From NCBI GenBank assembly GCA_037044905.1, contig JBAOKB010000159.1, positions 496,001 to 560,000 on the forward strand: a stretch of DNA of 64,000 bases, written 5' to 3'. The stretch is from Hortaea werneckii (lineage: Eukaryota; Ascomycota; Dothideomycetes; Mycosphaerellales; Teratosphaeriaceae). The translations under genes and the position numbers were made by a program. The notes beneath the pieces were generated by a model. The model ran no database searches. It was not told the origin of the DNA and worked only from the letters and a program-made list of their open reading frames with translations. Of this stretch, positions 44,273-55,900 are shown in pieces (position 1 is the stretch's first letter; the number at the start of each line of letters is the position of its first letter).

Positions 44273-46621
44273 CTACTCTCTGTCATCGCCTCCTCGCCGT
44301 CTCCGACCGTTGCCGAAGTCGGCTTCCACCTGTTTCCTCTCCTTCCGGCCCTTGACCGCGAACTCGGCCCACAACGCCAGATGGTCACTTGGGAAGTGCC
44401 AGTTGGGGAAGCCCGGCACTTTGCGCATGTAAGATTGATCGACTTCGCCTAGCAGGCCGGTGACCTGCAAAGCGTTGGTGCTGTACCAGATGTAGTCAAT
44501 CACTTCCTGGAAGTCGGGCGTGTAATTGGTGTACGGCCAGTGGCGAACGCTGCTGTATGATGACTTGAGCGAGAACGGATGGTTCATGCCGTTGCGCGTG
44601 AAGTCGCCATACTTCTGAGTGCCGAGATCCACGTGGGAGTTGGACAGCGAACCTTGCGTGATCAGATCATATACACCGGAGTCGTTGGTCGAGTTGAAGT
44701 CACCGCAGACTAGCAGCGGGATCTGCGTTCCGTCATCGTACTTCATCGACGGCGCTGGCTCGGGTGGCGGTCCATCAGCATCTGCACCGTCTTCTTTCGA
44801 GAAGCGGAATAGCTCCTTGTCCTTGCACGGCGGCCACTTGCTGTACGTCTCTGCCAACTTGGCAAGTTGCTCCATCAGGATAGCAACCTGGATAACCTTG
44901 ACATCGGCGTACCAGCCTTCCCACGCTAGATGCGTGTTGACCACGATCAATCTCGAGCCCGTCGCTCTGTTCTCCAGGAAAGCGACCACGGCGATATGGT
45001 CTCTTGGCATGACACGGTTGTACACATCATGCTCGCCCTTCATGTCAGGCCGGTTGATCGCCTCCCGCGAGAAGATGATCAACTGTTTGTCCAGCAAGAC
45101 ATATTTGGTGTTCTTATAGAAGATCGCACATCCGTCTACCATCTTCGCTTCCTTCTCTCCCATAGTCTGCGCTCTTGACTTTGGCCAGAAGATACCCTTG
45201 TAATCCTCTGTCGCGAGGTTGGGTCGGAAGTACTCGTTGTAGCTCTCGATGTCGATCTCTTGCAAGGTCAGGATGTCCGCATTTCGGTTCCGAAGCTCAT
45301 CCAGTATAACACCTCTCCGATGACCCCACGCCAATGCGCCTGAGGGAGTGTAGCCGTAAGCTGCTTGGGTCGCTGCGCGGTCGCAGAGCGTGTTCCAGCT
45401 GAATACTGAGAAGCGCTCAGACTCGACATCGCCTTCGTCGACTAGGCGGATCCACTCGCGGTCTACTGGTGGTTCGGGAGCTAGCACTCGAGTCAGCTTG
45501 GCACTTTTGAGATACGATGAAGTATACTTACATGGGGCATGCTCGCGTAAGAATCGCACGAGCTCCTTCGTGCCAGTCTCCATCAAACGCTCCTTGTAGT
45601 CGCAGTGGCGCATTGGATTGCCTTCGATTCCAAGCATCTCCAACTGGTATAGCGATCCAATTTCGAACGGTAGGTCCTCCAGATGGTTCTCGTACAGCAA
45701 AAGCCGCTTCAGATTCGTGAGCATGCCAATCTCCGGCGGCAGCTCGTGCAGGTCATTGAAAGACAGATCTAGGACCGTAAGCGAACGCATGGTCCCGATC
45801 TGCGGTGGAAGCCACGTGAGCTTGTTGTGGTTGAAGTAGATCTTGCGCAGGTGTGGATAATGCCGGAAGATGCTAGCTCCCAAGCTTTTCAAGCCATGCC
45901 CGCCAAGATCCATTGCATCCCAAGCACCCGCTTCTTCAGGCTCGCCATCTGCTGCTTGTAACCGCCTTCTTTCTCCATGCTCGTCGACCTCTGTCCGCTG
46001 GCTGATGGTAGACATGGAGCTGCCAGGCAGGCGACTGACATGTGGAGTGGTCCTAGCGTAGAAGTGCGGCTTGTGCTCTGCCATCTTCAACTTCTGGTAT
46101 TCTCTGAGCTGCTCCGCCCAATGCTCATTCGGGGGCTTGCCGAAACCGCTGGTGTTGTCCGGTGTACCATTCTGTAGATGAGCAGGCGTGAAGTGCGGGG
46201 TCGTACTTGTCAAGGCGCTGCTGGATATCGTGTGCTGATGGGCTCCAAAGGCGCTCGCATGGCCACCAAGACCATGATCCTGATGCTGGCCGCCCAGATG
46301 GTGACCTTGATGCCCATGGCCTTGATTCCCGAAGCCTTTGTGCAGCCCCATCTGGGTCTGGAATGTGTGGCCAGCACCGTTTAGCAGCCCATGGTTCTGC
46401 CTGTGTCCGCCCGGGTTGAACATGTTGTATGGATTGTGCGCGGGGGAAGCGGTGCCTGGCGATCGGTTGGGCGAGGGGGTGTCGGCGGTTGGCTGGAAGA
46501 GACCGCGACTGTTGGGGATGGGCGATCCGTTGCGGGCGTGTAGCGTCCGCGCGTGTGCTGAATGAGTGTTCGGGTAGAAATAAGGACCTCCGGTATTAAA
46601 CCGGTTGAAACCATCGGCCAT
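44273..46621 (-). CDS. CCR4: CCR4-type poly(A) deadenylase (LRR + endonuclease/exonuclease/phosphatase domain)
   Basis: The start is the ATG at 46621 (MADGFNRFNTGG). The N-terminal ~200 residues are Gly/His/Asn/Gln-rich (HGHQGHHLGGQH). Leucine-rich repeats follow (LRKIYFNHNKLTWLPPQIG, LTVLDLSFNDLHELPPEIG, LKRLLLYENHLEDLP); these dock to the NOT scaffold in the CCR4-NOT complex. The catalytic EEP domain has all expected residues: the glutamate in LTLQEIDIESY, VVNTHLAWEG, VCGDFNSTNDSG and the final PSDHLALWAEF. It removes mRNA poly(A) tails in the cytoplasm. A 51-nt GT-AG intron (45481-45531) with a GCTGAC branch lies inside the open frame; removal gives HAPSPEPPVDREW and 765 residues. Retained, it would add 17 in-frame residues. 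There is no frame change. Confidence 0.92.
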   Translation of the reverse strand: MADGFNRFNTGGPYFYPNTHSAHARTLHARNGSPIPNSRGLFQPTADTPSPNRSPGTASPAHNPYNMFNPGGHRQNHGLLNGAGHTFQTQMGLHKGFGNQGHGHQGHHLGGQHQDHGLGGHASAFGAHQHTISSSALTSTTPHFTPAHLQNGTPDNTSGFGKPPNEHWAEQLREYQKLKMAEHKPHFYARTTPHVSRLPGSSMSTISQRTEVDEHGERRRLQAADGEPEEAGAWDAMDLGGHGLKSLGASIFRHYPHLRKIYFNHNKLTWLPPQIGTMRSLTVLDLSFNDLHELPPEIGMLTNLKRLLLYENHLEDLPFEIGSLYQLEMLGIEGNPMRHCDYKERLMETGTKELVRFLREHAPCKYTSSYLKSAKLTRVLAPEPPVDREWIRLVDEGDVESERFSVFSWNTLCDRAATQAAYGYTPSGALAWGHRRGVILDELRNRNADILTLQEIDIESYNEYFRPNLATEDYKGIFWPKSRAQTMGEKEAKMVDGCAIFYKNTKYVLLDKQLIIFSREAINRPDMKGEHDVYNRVMPRDHIAVVAFLENRATGSRLIVVNTHLAWEGWYADVKVIQVAILMEQLAKLAETYSKWPPCKDKELFRFSKEDGADADGPPPEPAPSMKYDDGTQIPLLVCGDFNSTNDSGVYDLITQGSLSNSHVDLGTQKYGDFTRNGMNHPFSLKSSYSSVRHWPYTNYTPDFQEVIDYIWYSTNALQVTGLLGEVDQSYMRKVPGFPNWHFPSDHLALWAEFAVKGRKERKQVEADFGNGRRRRGGDDRE

Positions 46622-48225
46622 CACCAGCCGGTGATCTCGAGGCGGAGGAGGGGGCGCGTCGCTCGCGGGTAAGAATGGCGCGCGGACTGACGATACTGTC
46701 GGAGGATTTTACGGTGGAGGGGGTTCTGGCCGGCGCTGTCTTCTTCTCTTGTACATGAGCTCCGCCGCCTCCCTTCATGAATGAATGGGGGGCTGGATCC
46801 CACCTCTTCTGCTTCCAACCCGCGGCAGGGCGTTCGTCCTCCACGTGACGCGTCCCAAACAAGCGATGGTGGTAGACGGGGCGGATGGGTGATAGATGAA
46901 TGCGCGCGACGGCTCGGGTTTGCTTGGTGCGGCGGCGGTCGCGGCGACGGTTGGCGGAACCACCTGCAAGATGGCTTGGTGTGAAGCTGCGCGAACACGT
47001 TAGACGGCCGACCACAGCACACCCAGGGGAGCGAACGCTTCTGTACAGGCAAGATGGTGGTGGAAGCGATGGCGCGGTCAATGGCAGCGAGGCTCGTCCG
47101 GCAGTGAACCGAGTGGTTGGATGGAGATGGAGCGCCTCTGGTCAACTGCTGCGACTCCGACGTGCAATCGGTGTTGCAGCCCGGGCGTCTGAGCTCTCGT
47201 CCGGATGCTGCCGGCGGGAGTGCCGCTTAGCGCATTCACGTGACCCAATGTATGATGTACACAACTGTACAGGTCCATGATGGCATCCAGCCTTTCCAAG
47301 ATGATACATTCCCTGGTAATCAGTCTGAGGTGCGGATAAGAAAGTCTCTATATACTGGAATGGGCATACCAGAGTATGTTGCATAGTCTCATCCGTCTAC
47401 TGGTCTACTGGTCTACATATCACGTTACTGCAACAAAGCCCCATTCCCGGTTTGCTACCTACTCCCAAGCGCGGCTTAAGCATACATAGTACCCGATGGT
47501 TAGCTTGTTCAGCTTGTGATGCCCTGATCACCGTCCCATCTCAATGCAGGTACTGTGCCGGCGTTTTTCGTTACAGTAGCAGTATTCGGGCATGCCTCCC
47601 GCCCGGCCAGCGGATCAACGCCCAAACCCCTCATCCCCCCATGGTTCAGTCACAGCCCTTCTAAGCGACGCCGCGCCAGACGTCGCTTACAGCCGCCTGT
47701 CCCAGCTGATTAGCCCCAAATTAAACACGCAGGCGGCAATCCTTTCACCTGCCTGCACACTCCGCACCATCCTGTCGTGGTGTTGCCGTAATAAAAACCA
47801 CTCGCGACCGCACCAGGTGTTGGTCTTTTTAAGCTCGCCCGATATGCTCATCGCCGTGCCGCGGTTGCTGAGTGCCTATTAAATTAGGCATGCTCCTTCC
47901 GAAGCACACCCTTCTGCGACTATGAAACCTAACTCTCCCCGGCCCGGCGTGAAGGTTGTCTTTCGCTCTGCCCTCGCACCCTATTTCGCCCATCTCCTAG
48001 CCATGATTGCGCATCTTTCGGGCTGTGATAGTAGTTCCAAGGCCCCACTGCTGACCGTCCAACCCATGTCACCGTCTTCATTATCTAACTCGCGAGCGAT
48101 TCGTCTCACTCATCCAAGAGCTTGTCTACACGCGGCATCTAGGACTGCCGTTCCGACGAGACACTAGTGAGCTAAAGACCCACACGTGTAGGAAATCACT
48201 TCCAAGGTTCTTAAGTTTAGCAACA
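46622..48225. other. 1.6-kb divergent intergenic region (CCR4 / methyltransferase)
   Basis: This contains promoters of two divergent genes. ORFs at 46596-47081 (-), 46900-47280 (+), 47592-47882 (+) and 47922-48167 (+) have no recognisable domain. CT-rich and pyrimidine-biased stretches occur near 47930-48060, as is common before fungal start codons. Confidence 0.45.
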
Positions 48226-49632
48226 ATGGATGGCCTCTTCTATGCATATGCAGGACCTCGTTCCACCGAACGGGAGAAATTTCTTCGAGACCGCGCAGCC
48301 AATCTTGCTGAGCAACAACAGCGCCAGCAGGCAGTGAAAGAAGGCAAGCTTGCAGAAGACCCAGCCGAATACATCGAGTGGACTGTCGTCGACAAATCGC
48401 CCACTTCACGAAGCGTTGGTGAAGGCCGCGTCCAACCTCACAGACGACAGACAAGCGATAGTCATGGAGTGATGGACCCAACAAGGCTGAGAACTTCTTC
48501 CAGCTCTGGGTCGTCCTCAGCGAATTCCGAGCAGGCTAATCGCGCGCTTCTAAGCAACCCGTACGAGCTACGCCACGGCAGACGCTATCTACGCGAGGTG
48601 CCCTATCCCTTGCCATGTGATCTACCTGAGATCCAGAGGCAGAATCTACGGACGCTACTAGGATGTACACTATTCGGGAAACCTGTTTGCGCACCGAATG
48701 CTGCCAAAAACATTCCGAATAGGGTGCTGGAGATAGGCTGTGGAAGTGGGTACTGGAGTTCCATGTGTCATGAGTATTTCTGCTCTCTAGGCTACAAGAA
48801 TGTTGCTTTTACCGGTCTCGACCTTGCACCGCTGGCTCCCGATCTGAATAAACAGGGCTTGACGTGGAATTTTGTACAGCATGATCTTCGGAGAACGCCG
48901 CTACCTTTCGACGACGGAGAGTTCGACATGGTGATGCTGAAGGACCTAAGTCTTGTCTTCGAACTCGGCGTGCCATTTGAAAAGTTCTTGGACGAATCCA
49001 TGAGAGTCCTAGGAAAAAACGGCACGCTGGAACTCTGGGAATCCGACCACGTGCTGAGATCGCTGCTTCCACATCCTCCAGCCTCGAAGCTCGCTGTAGA
49101 TCGAGAGATCGCCACTCGTACTGCCACGTTTCCTATTGGACCCGGGACTCCATTTGCACCAGCTCAGAACAAATACATCCAACGGGCGAATGCTTGGATT
49201 CAAGAAGCGCTAGATCGTCGAAAGCTCCCGCCTCTCCCGTGCTCGCGTATTGCCCAAGTTTTGTACCAAGAGCCAGATCTACTCGGGGATGTTGGCATCC
49301 GCCGCATAGCGATCCCGCTCGGTGAACAGCGATGGGAACGGGAACCGCCGAAGAACGACTCCTCCACGGCACATCAGAAAGAAAAGGCGCGATCGGGCGA
49401 CTTGACTCCAGAGCAAGCTGCCATTCGCCAGACTGCGCTCATGACTGTGCTTCAGAAGATTGAAAGTCTGGAGCCCCTCTTGAAAGAAGTCAGTGGTAAG
49501 AATAGCGAAGAGTGGAGTCACTGGTGGGCTTCTATGATGTCGGATTTGCTTGACTCGTCTCGAGGATCCTTAACGGGGGAGTGTTTGGAGGCCGGTGCAT
49601 GGTGGGCGACAAAGCTTGCCGGGGGCGATTGA
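48226..49632 (+). CDS. Class I SAM-dependent methyltransferase-like protein
   Basis: The single exon starts at the ATG at 48226 (MDGLFYAYAGPR) and encodes 468 residues. After a disordered N-terminus (about residues 60-105) the Rossmann-like core begins with RVLEIGCGSGYWSS, the SAM-binding motif I. FTGLDLAPLAPDL follows as motif II and LPFDDGEFDMVMLKDLSL as the motif III/IV region. The C-terminal third contains a long helical part (EEWSHWWASMMSDLLDS). This matches fungal methyltransferase-domain proteins of unknown substrate. Substrate-binding residues cannot be assigned, so RNA, lipid or small-molecule methylation are all possible. The frame is uninterrupted. Confidence 0.82.
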   Translation: MDGLFYAYAGPRSTEREKFLRDRAANLAEQQQRQQAVKEGKLAEDPAEYIEWTVVDKSPTSRSVGEGRVQPHRRQTSDSHGVMDPTRLRTSSSSGSSSANSEQANRALLSNPYELRHGRRYLREVPYPLPCDLPEIQRQNLRTLLGCTLFGKPVCAPNAAKNIPNRVLEIGCGSGYWSSMCHEYFCSLGYKNVAFTGLDLAPLAPDLNKQGLTWNFVQHDLRRTPLPFDDGEFDMVMLKDLSLVFELGVPFEKFLDESMRVLGKNGTLELWESDHVLRSLLPHPPASKLAVDREIATRTATFPIGPGTPFAPAQNKYIQRANAWIQEALDRRKLPPLPCSRIAQVLYQEPDLLGDVGIRRIAIPLGEQRWEREPPKNDSSTAHQKEKARSGDLTPEQAAIRQTALMTVLQKIESLEPLLKEVSGKNSEEWSHWWASMMSDLLDSSRGSLTGECLEAGAWWATKLAGGD

Positions 49633-49704
49633 TTTCGAGACATTCGGGGCTCGACGCCAAGTATGCTTCCGTTTCGTCTTGGGCCTGGAGAGGTCGGCAA
49701 CTGT

Positions 49705-50141
49705 TTAAGAGTTCGAGTAGGCCCTGCTGAGGGCGCGGTACTTCTTGAGGTAGTACCTAAAACCGGCGTCAGCGGTGATGATGTATTTAGATACCATTTT
49801 GCGAGCGAGTGAGTCTAACATTGCTTCAACCTCTATTGTTCTCCGTCAGCATGTGTATGGCAGTAAGTGTTAGAGAAGTAGCGACCCTTTACCTTTCTTC
49901 ACGTACTCAGCTTGCTCAATGCCCTTGCGGATCTGCTCTTCGTCTTGCAAGCCAGATTTGGCCATGAAGGCTTTGTGGAGGCGCGGTCTAAAATAGTCAT
50001 AGCCAAGCGGATATTCTCTGCCTAGGTATAGAAGTTCTGTTTCAATCGGTTAGATTATACAAATGCAAAGCACGCATGAGATTGGCGATGCGAACCTCGA
50101 TAGACTCTGATCACTTCGTGGCGAAGTGGCGATGAAGCCAT
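49705..50141 (-). CDS. LYR-motif protein, LYRM5/ETFRF1-like
   Basis: This is a three-exon gene whose exons are too short to stand out as ORFs: 50141-50096, 50036-49893 and 49832-49705. The introns 50037-50095 (GTTCGC donor) and 49833-49892 are GT-AG. The product is 105 residues. It begins MASSPLRHEVIRVYRELLYL, where VYRELLYLGREYP is the LYR-type motif, and continues with YFRPRLHKAF, GIEQAEYVKKE and ends FRYYLKKYRALSRAYSNS. This order matches LYRM5/ETFRF1, a mitochondrial LYR protein that binds electron-transfer flavoprotein and removes its FAD, lowering ETF activity. The family match is strong; that exact role in this fungus is inferred. Confidence 0.85.
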
Positions 50142-50477
50142 AGTGCGTTGAAATTAGAGACGCAACTTCTTTTTTGGAAAGTCTGTGTAGTCTACTTTTC
50201 GTGATGCGTTCTCCGTGGATCCTTGCTAGGTATCTTTCTAAAGGTATGAGATGGAGTTGATGACGTTAGGACAGATACCGTTGTGATGTTTATAGCCGCG
50301 GTTCAGAGAACACCTCTCGGATACAGGGCCGAAACGCCAACCTTGAAAGCAGCCGTCGCTGAGTCCGCAATATGCGCTCTGCATCAATACGCTGGCTTCA
50401 CACAATGCTCAATGCTGTTTGGTTAGGAAGGTAGGATACAGGCAAGAGCCTCTGTCAATCTCACTTTCGCAAGTGTC
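50142..50477. other. Divergent intergenic region (LYR protein / thioesterase)
   Basis: About 340 bp between two oppositely transcribed genes, both probably mitochondrial. It presumably holds both promoters. I see no feature beyond that. Confidence 0.45.
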
Positions 50478-51500
50478 ATGGCGCCTCGCAGCTTGCGTTT
50501 TGGCGTTCTTGTCTCACGCAACGCATGTCGGCCTGGAGTGCCACAGCTCGCCCAAGCTCCTCTCACATATAGGCAACGCTCGACGGCGTCCCACGAAAGC
50601 GATCAAAAGGCCGCAACAGCCTCGCTCAGCCCACGATGGCTCGGCGAAGTCAAGCAACGAATCGGCAAATGTATAACCTTCGGCCTCACACCTGCGCAAA
50701 CGGCGCGCGCGGGTCACATCTTGCAAGAGATAGCACGAGACTGGCGAGAACTAGTCGCAGGGAGTGAAGGCTTCCTGACCACTCCAGACAGGAGAGGTAT
50801 GCACAGACAGGCAGTAGTCTGGGGAGAAATGGACAGCATGGTATGAGCAGACACGGTCTACACGAAAAGCAGGGAGATGCATCGGCGATGTACCCACAGG
50901 GGCTGAGACTTTCTTCTTTTCAAAAGGGCCACGTCAACAATGTCATGTACAACCGGTATGCCGAGTCCGGACGCATTGGGTGGGCGCAAAAGCTCGCGAT
51001 GCTTGACCCGGCAAACAAGAAAGCCTGGCGGGAGCTCTTCGCGCCTACGAGCGCGGGTTTGATCTTGAGAGCCATAACCACGGAATTCAAATTCGTAAGT
51101 ACTTAAGCGGTCGAGCAACTCGGGAGACCTCTACTGATGTAGTCCGCGACAGCCTATGAAATGGCCGGACAACATATCAGTCTATCATAAGCTACGGGCA
51201 GAGCCCACTGCAGGGACGGATTCATTCATCCTCGACGTGCTGATCGTGTCGGAATTACATCAGCGGCCGGCAGCACGGTGCATTGAAGACATTGTGGTAT
51301 ACGATTACACTGTCGGAAAGAAGACGGCGCTTAGACCGTTTATGCTGGATGTCTTTAAAGACACATGGCAACTGCAGGAAGAGGCTAAAAGGAAGAATAG
51401 TGCAAGATTGTATGGGTTGCTTGATCGAGTACGACAGTTGGAGCAAGATAGTTGGGATAGAAAGGATGCTGTTGAAGACATGGGGGCTGGCAAGAGATGA
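50478..51500 (+). CDS. Hotdog-fold (4HBT) acyl-CoA thioesterase-like protein, probably mitochondrial
   Basis: Exons 50478-50840, 50927-51094 and 51153-51500 give 292 residues. The introns 50841-50926 and 51095-51152 are GT-AG. The N-terminus (MAPRSLRFGVLVSRNACRPG) is basic and lacks acids, fitting a mitochondrial presequence. Splicing joins GEMDSM to GHVNNVMYNRYAESGR, the 4HBT catalytic helix motif: an Asp/Asn-type active site followed by HVNN and a Tyr. Later parts include SVYHKLRAEP and ARCIEDIVVYDYTVGKK, forming the remaining strands of the hotdog. The C-terminus is a charged helix. The reaction is probably hydrolysis of an acyl-CoA thioester; chain length is unknown. The frame is clean. 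Confidence 0.85.
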
Positions 51501-52905
51501 GATGGATGAGAAGCTCTTGCCGGGGATTAAACACCGATCTCTTAGCTCGGAAAAAGAGTATTTGAAGGCGCGAAAACACACTACAAGTATGAAGCATACT
51601 TGGTAGGTAGCAACGCAATAGGTGCGGCTGGCAGGGTGTGATAGAGCACTACACTTCCGCTTTCTGGAGCTACAGCATCCCCGCTGAAGTGTCACGACAC
51701 ATCTTCGATATTAGCGATTCGGGAGTACTCGTCAGATGGCAAGGTGGTTGCTAAATATGAGCTCTTCGTGCAGTAGTAGTAGTCAAGAGATGGCAGCATT
51801 GTGCAGTCAATGCAGTCGGTGCACGCCGGCAGTTCTGAATTCATATCTGTACCCTGGTGTTCTCGTGACGTGCCACCTCGACTTTCTACTGTATGTCTGT
51901 CACGGGTCACCCAGTGACACCCACTAAAAGACCATGTTTGGCGCAAAACACAGCCCTACGAATTGAAACGATGCCGGGACGGACCTAGTCAATCTCTCCA
52001 CACTTGGGGGCTCTAAGCAGCGGCAATTGGCCACGCCCTGATGAGCTAAAGTCGAGTGACGAAGTCTTGTCGCTGGCATCGCGGCGGTGACAAGCAATTT
52101 CTGCGAAGCTACTGCGAAAATGCCCGAATTGGATTGCATCGTCGTTGCGCAACAGGGGAGAGGAGCGGGGGATGCAGAGCGTTGACGGGACGATCCAAAG
52201 GGTCCGGCACTGTACCGCAGCCGCTGGTGCGCTCATCAGGTTACCTTTCGCGCCGGCTGGCACAATCGCTATCGCTCGCTCGCGGGCGTCCGATCTGCCT
52301 CACACTGCTCCCCGATAGCACTATGTAGAGGATGCGTAAGAAAAGAGCGGGCAGAACAAAGTGCGGAGAGGGCGCTGAATGATCGACGACGCAGCAACCT
52401 TCTTGAGACAAGCGAGACCGGTGGTGGATAGCGCGGGCATGGTGGGATGAGTTTCTGCGGTGCGATACCCAAGCCCAGCGGTAACCGTCCATTCTCATAG
52501 CGTCATCTGGCTGGATAGAGTTTGGCAGAGTAATTACAGTAGTCAGAGCCTTCCTCGGCGGTTGGATCAGATCAACTGGCGTGAGGTAGCGTAAAGTCGC
52601 CCGAAAAAAGCCTGATCCAAAACCCAAGTCCGAGTGTGACTAAGTCTTAACGGCAACACCCGTCCGTCCAGTGGCTGCAGGCTTGCCGGTCTGGGGGGCT
52701 AGCAGTAGTCCGATTGTACGTACCAGGCGTGCAGCAACTACGACGCCAGTTTCATGTCCGGTTTTCTTTCGCATCCAACATTAGACAGCCGCCACCTTTG
52801 TTTGGCATATTCTTCACACGTCCCGTGACCCCCCGCTGGCTCGCCGTCCGGTACTGAGACGAGCCAGGTGAAGCAGGGCGCATCCGGATCTCTGGGAGGA
52901 GTTTG
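51501..52905. other. 1.4-kb stretch with no recognisable gene
   Basis: It lies between the thioesterase 3' end and the AcrB start. ORFs at 51692-51946 (-), 52056-52328 (+) and 52241-52627 (-) have no recognisable content. The right end is presumably the acrB promoter. Confidence 0.5.
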
Positions 52906-55900
52906 ATGCCTCCCAAAAAGCCCTCCAGGAACACACCAAACGCCAGAGACACCCGCCACGAGAACGGGCTCGCAGCCCCCGGCAAGCGGATATCGAAGAA
53001 GGGTTCGAATGGGCAGCTCAATGGGCAGCCGAACGCGAAGCCTGCCACCGCTGTGCCCCCGCCCGCCCTTCCCTCCACGGGCCTAAACCAAGGACTGCGA
53101 TTCCCCCGGCCTGCCGACCCCGCCAAGGCCACCGATACTGGTCTGCAGGCTGGAACGAAGGACGATGAGGTGGCAAGTGAAGGCAAGAGACGCGAAAGGA
53201 CTGCATCAGAGACGTCAATGGAAGACGCAGGGCCTGGGGTCGAGATGGGAGACAACGGCACTGAGCACGTCGCGGCAGCCGCCTCAAGCATAGAGCCGCC
53301 GCCGTCGCAGCCAGCGTGCGCCAAGTCGAGCACATCGCATGCTCCAGGCACGCTCTCCGCCGTGTCGACCATCTTGACCTACTACCCGCTCCGGGACGCT
53401 ATCTCTATCTTGATCTTGCTTCTCTCTCTGCCCCCGACCCTCGTCCTCGTCATTCAGACGCTCTTCGCTTCGCTCACCTTCGTCCCTCCCACCGCCGGCA
53501 TTTCTCTCTCAACCCTCCCGAATATCAAGGAAATGTTCAATGCGTCAAACCTAGGTTATCCAGCTCTGGCGACGATATTGATCGTGGACTTGCTATTTTG
53601 GGTATGCTGGCTCCCGGTCTGGAAACCTGTGCAAACTATTATTCTGGACCTCTCTCAGGCGGTTGTTGCAGTGTCCTTGAGCGGCGCTGCAGCGACCTCT
53701 GGCGGGCCGACCTACAGCATAGCGAGCTGCACCCTGATCGTCTGCGTGGTGCACGTGTTACGGTACAAGGCAATACATCTTACCGCTCTGGACTATTTAC
53801 GCTCCGTGATACATAAAATGGATATCGGCATACAGCTTGATACTCCGCCATTTGCATCTTCTTTCCTTTCGCCTGCGCCCTCTGTGGAGCGTGGGTGGCT
53901 GTTTGCAGTCATTCGGACCGCACTCGGAATACACATTCTTTCGCAGGGAATCACGACATGCATTCGCCGTTCTCTTGTCCGAGCCAACGAAAGAGACCAA
54001 ACGCTACCTTCTATCACAAGAACTGATCCCGAGGCGACTGCTGGATCTGAGCCTCATTCCCGACCCTCCATTGGCTACTCTGAAGGACCTCAATCACCGA
54101 ATACTGGCTCCAGCACCGACGGACGCCCGCCTGGTCCATCGCCCTCGCAACGAGAAGGCAGTAAACGGGAATCGAGTAGTAAGAAAAAGAAAAAGCAAGC
54201 CAATCAGGTCAGAAGTCAGCAGCCACTTTGGGCAGCTATAGCTAGTACAAAGGTCACTTTCGTTAAGGAAATGGAACAGAGAGACGCGGCAGATGATGCT
54301 CGCGAAGCCTCTGCAATGGACACTAACACAAGACCGACTTTCGCAAGTACCTTGAACCCGCACACCGACCGCATCTGGATCTCAGAGGTACGAGACACTG
54401 AAGATATTCTTCTGTGTCGACCTTTCTGCCGAAGCTGCGGCGGAGAGCGCCGAGCGTGTCGAAGAGGGCACGAGCGTCAGCGCCGGAATCGACAAGTCCA
54501 AGCCGTTCTATATTCGAATCAATGGCGCGGCTTGGAGTTCAACTCGTATAATGTCAGGCGCTACCGGCGATGCTGCTGATGGCAGGCCTCGCTACGATGG
54601 CGAGATCTTTGGCTTAGCCCCGTTGAGCAGCTATCATTGTGAAATAGTTGGCATTGCCACAGGGAATGTACTGTGCGCAGTCAGTCTGATCACACAAGCA
54701 GCACCGAGCGCCGAGCAAACCGCATCCGTACCCTCTCAGCCCCAGCACCCTGCACTCAGGCCCTCTTCTCCGATTACGACCTTGAAGCAGTCGATACAGT
54801 CTGCCGAAGCCAAGCTCAATGAGACCCGCAACCGAACACGTAAATCGAAAAAGGACCAACGTGGTGTCCACTCTGATATCCGCAAGGAGATCAATACGTT
54901 GCGATCGAAGCTGGAGTCTTCAGGAGGGCTAGACGATAAACAGAAGGTCCGAATCGCGCAGATCAGTCAGCACAAGAACCAGGCAGAAGAGGCCACTGCC
55001 GAGCTCAAGAGCCAAGTCGAGGCTTTTGGTGACATTCCCAGCGAGGATCTCGCTGAGGCAGACGCCAAGAAGCGGGCATGGAAAGCCGCAAAGGATGCCA
55101 AGTCACTGGCCGAGAAGGACTTCGACAACGCCAGAGCTGAGGTAGAGCAGGAGCTCAACACGCTACGGGCGGAGATTGCTAACGCTGAAGCGAAGCGCGA
55201 CAAGCTCAACAGCCGACATGCGCAGCGCACCAAGGATCTGGAGACTCTCCAGTCCAAGCAGCAAGCCGACATGTCAGCGAAGCAAAAGCGTGAGCTCGAG
55301 CGCGCCCAAGTGGCTCAGCGCCGACTGGACGACGATATGGATATGCGGAACGCAATTCAGAGTGCGGACGACGAAGCCACTAGCTTACAGGTGAAGGCGC
55401 AGCATGCGTACAACGAGATCGCTATGCTGCAGAGCTGGGGTACCAATCCCTCGACGTTCCCTCCGTTTTCCTCTCCGCCGACACCAGAGGGCTTCCTCCA
55501 GAGCAACAACAACAACTCGCTCAGTCCACAAGGCAACGGCTTTTCGAGCTACGGTCCTCGCCCCTCGCCCTTCCACTTGTCGCAACCGTCTGCAGCCAAC
55601 GCGCCACCGATCCAGCGCGGCCGCAGCTCTTCAATGCTGAGCCAGTATTCCGGGTTCACTGACGACGGTAGCGACGATCCGCCTCCATATATGTTTGCAC
55701 AGCCGGAGCCACATCCACCGCAGCATCACCGAAGCTGGCCAATGCAACCAAACACGACGGCTGGGGCAGCAATGGGAGAGGATAATAAGGAAAGTGATGG
55801 TGGCAACTCGGGCTCGTACACGAACGGTAGCACCGGATCGAACTCACCTCGGCCGGACGCGAAGCCATTTGTGCCTGCTGGGAAGCTTCAAGCGCCTATC

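Noticed and set aside
44005..44388. Minus-strand ORF overlapping the 3' end of CCR4
   Set aside because: It is a shadow frame of the CCR4 C-terminus with high Arg/Gly content and no start context.
47592..47882. Plus-strand ATG-started ORF of 96 codons upstream of the methyltransferase
   Set aside because: Its composition is plausible, but there is no recognisable motif, splice signal or link to neighbours; it is probably chance in a promoter region.
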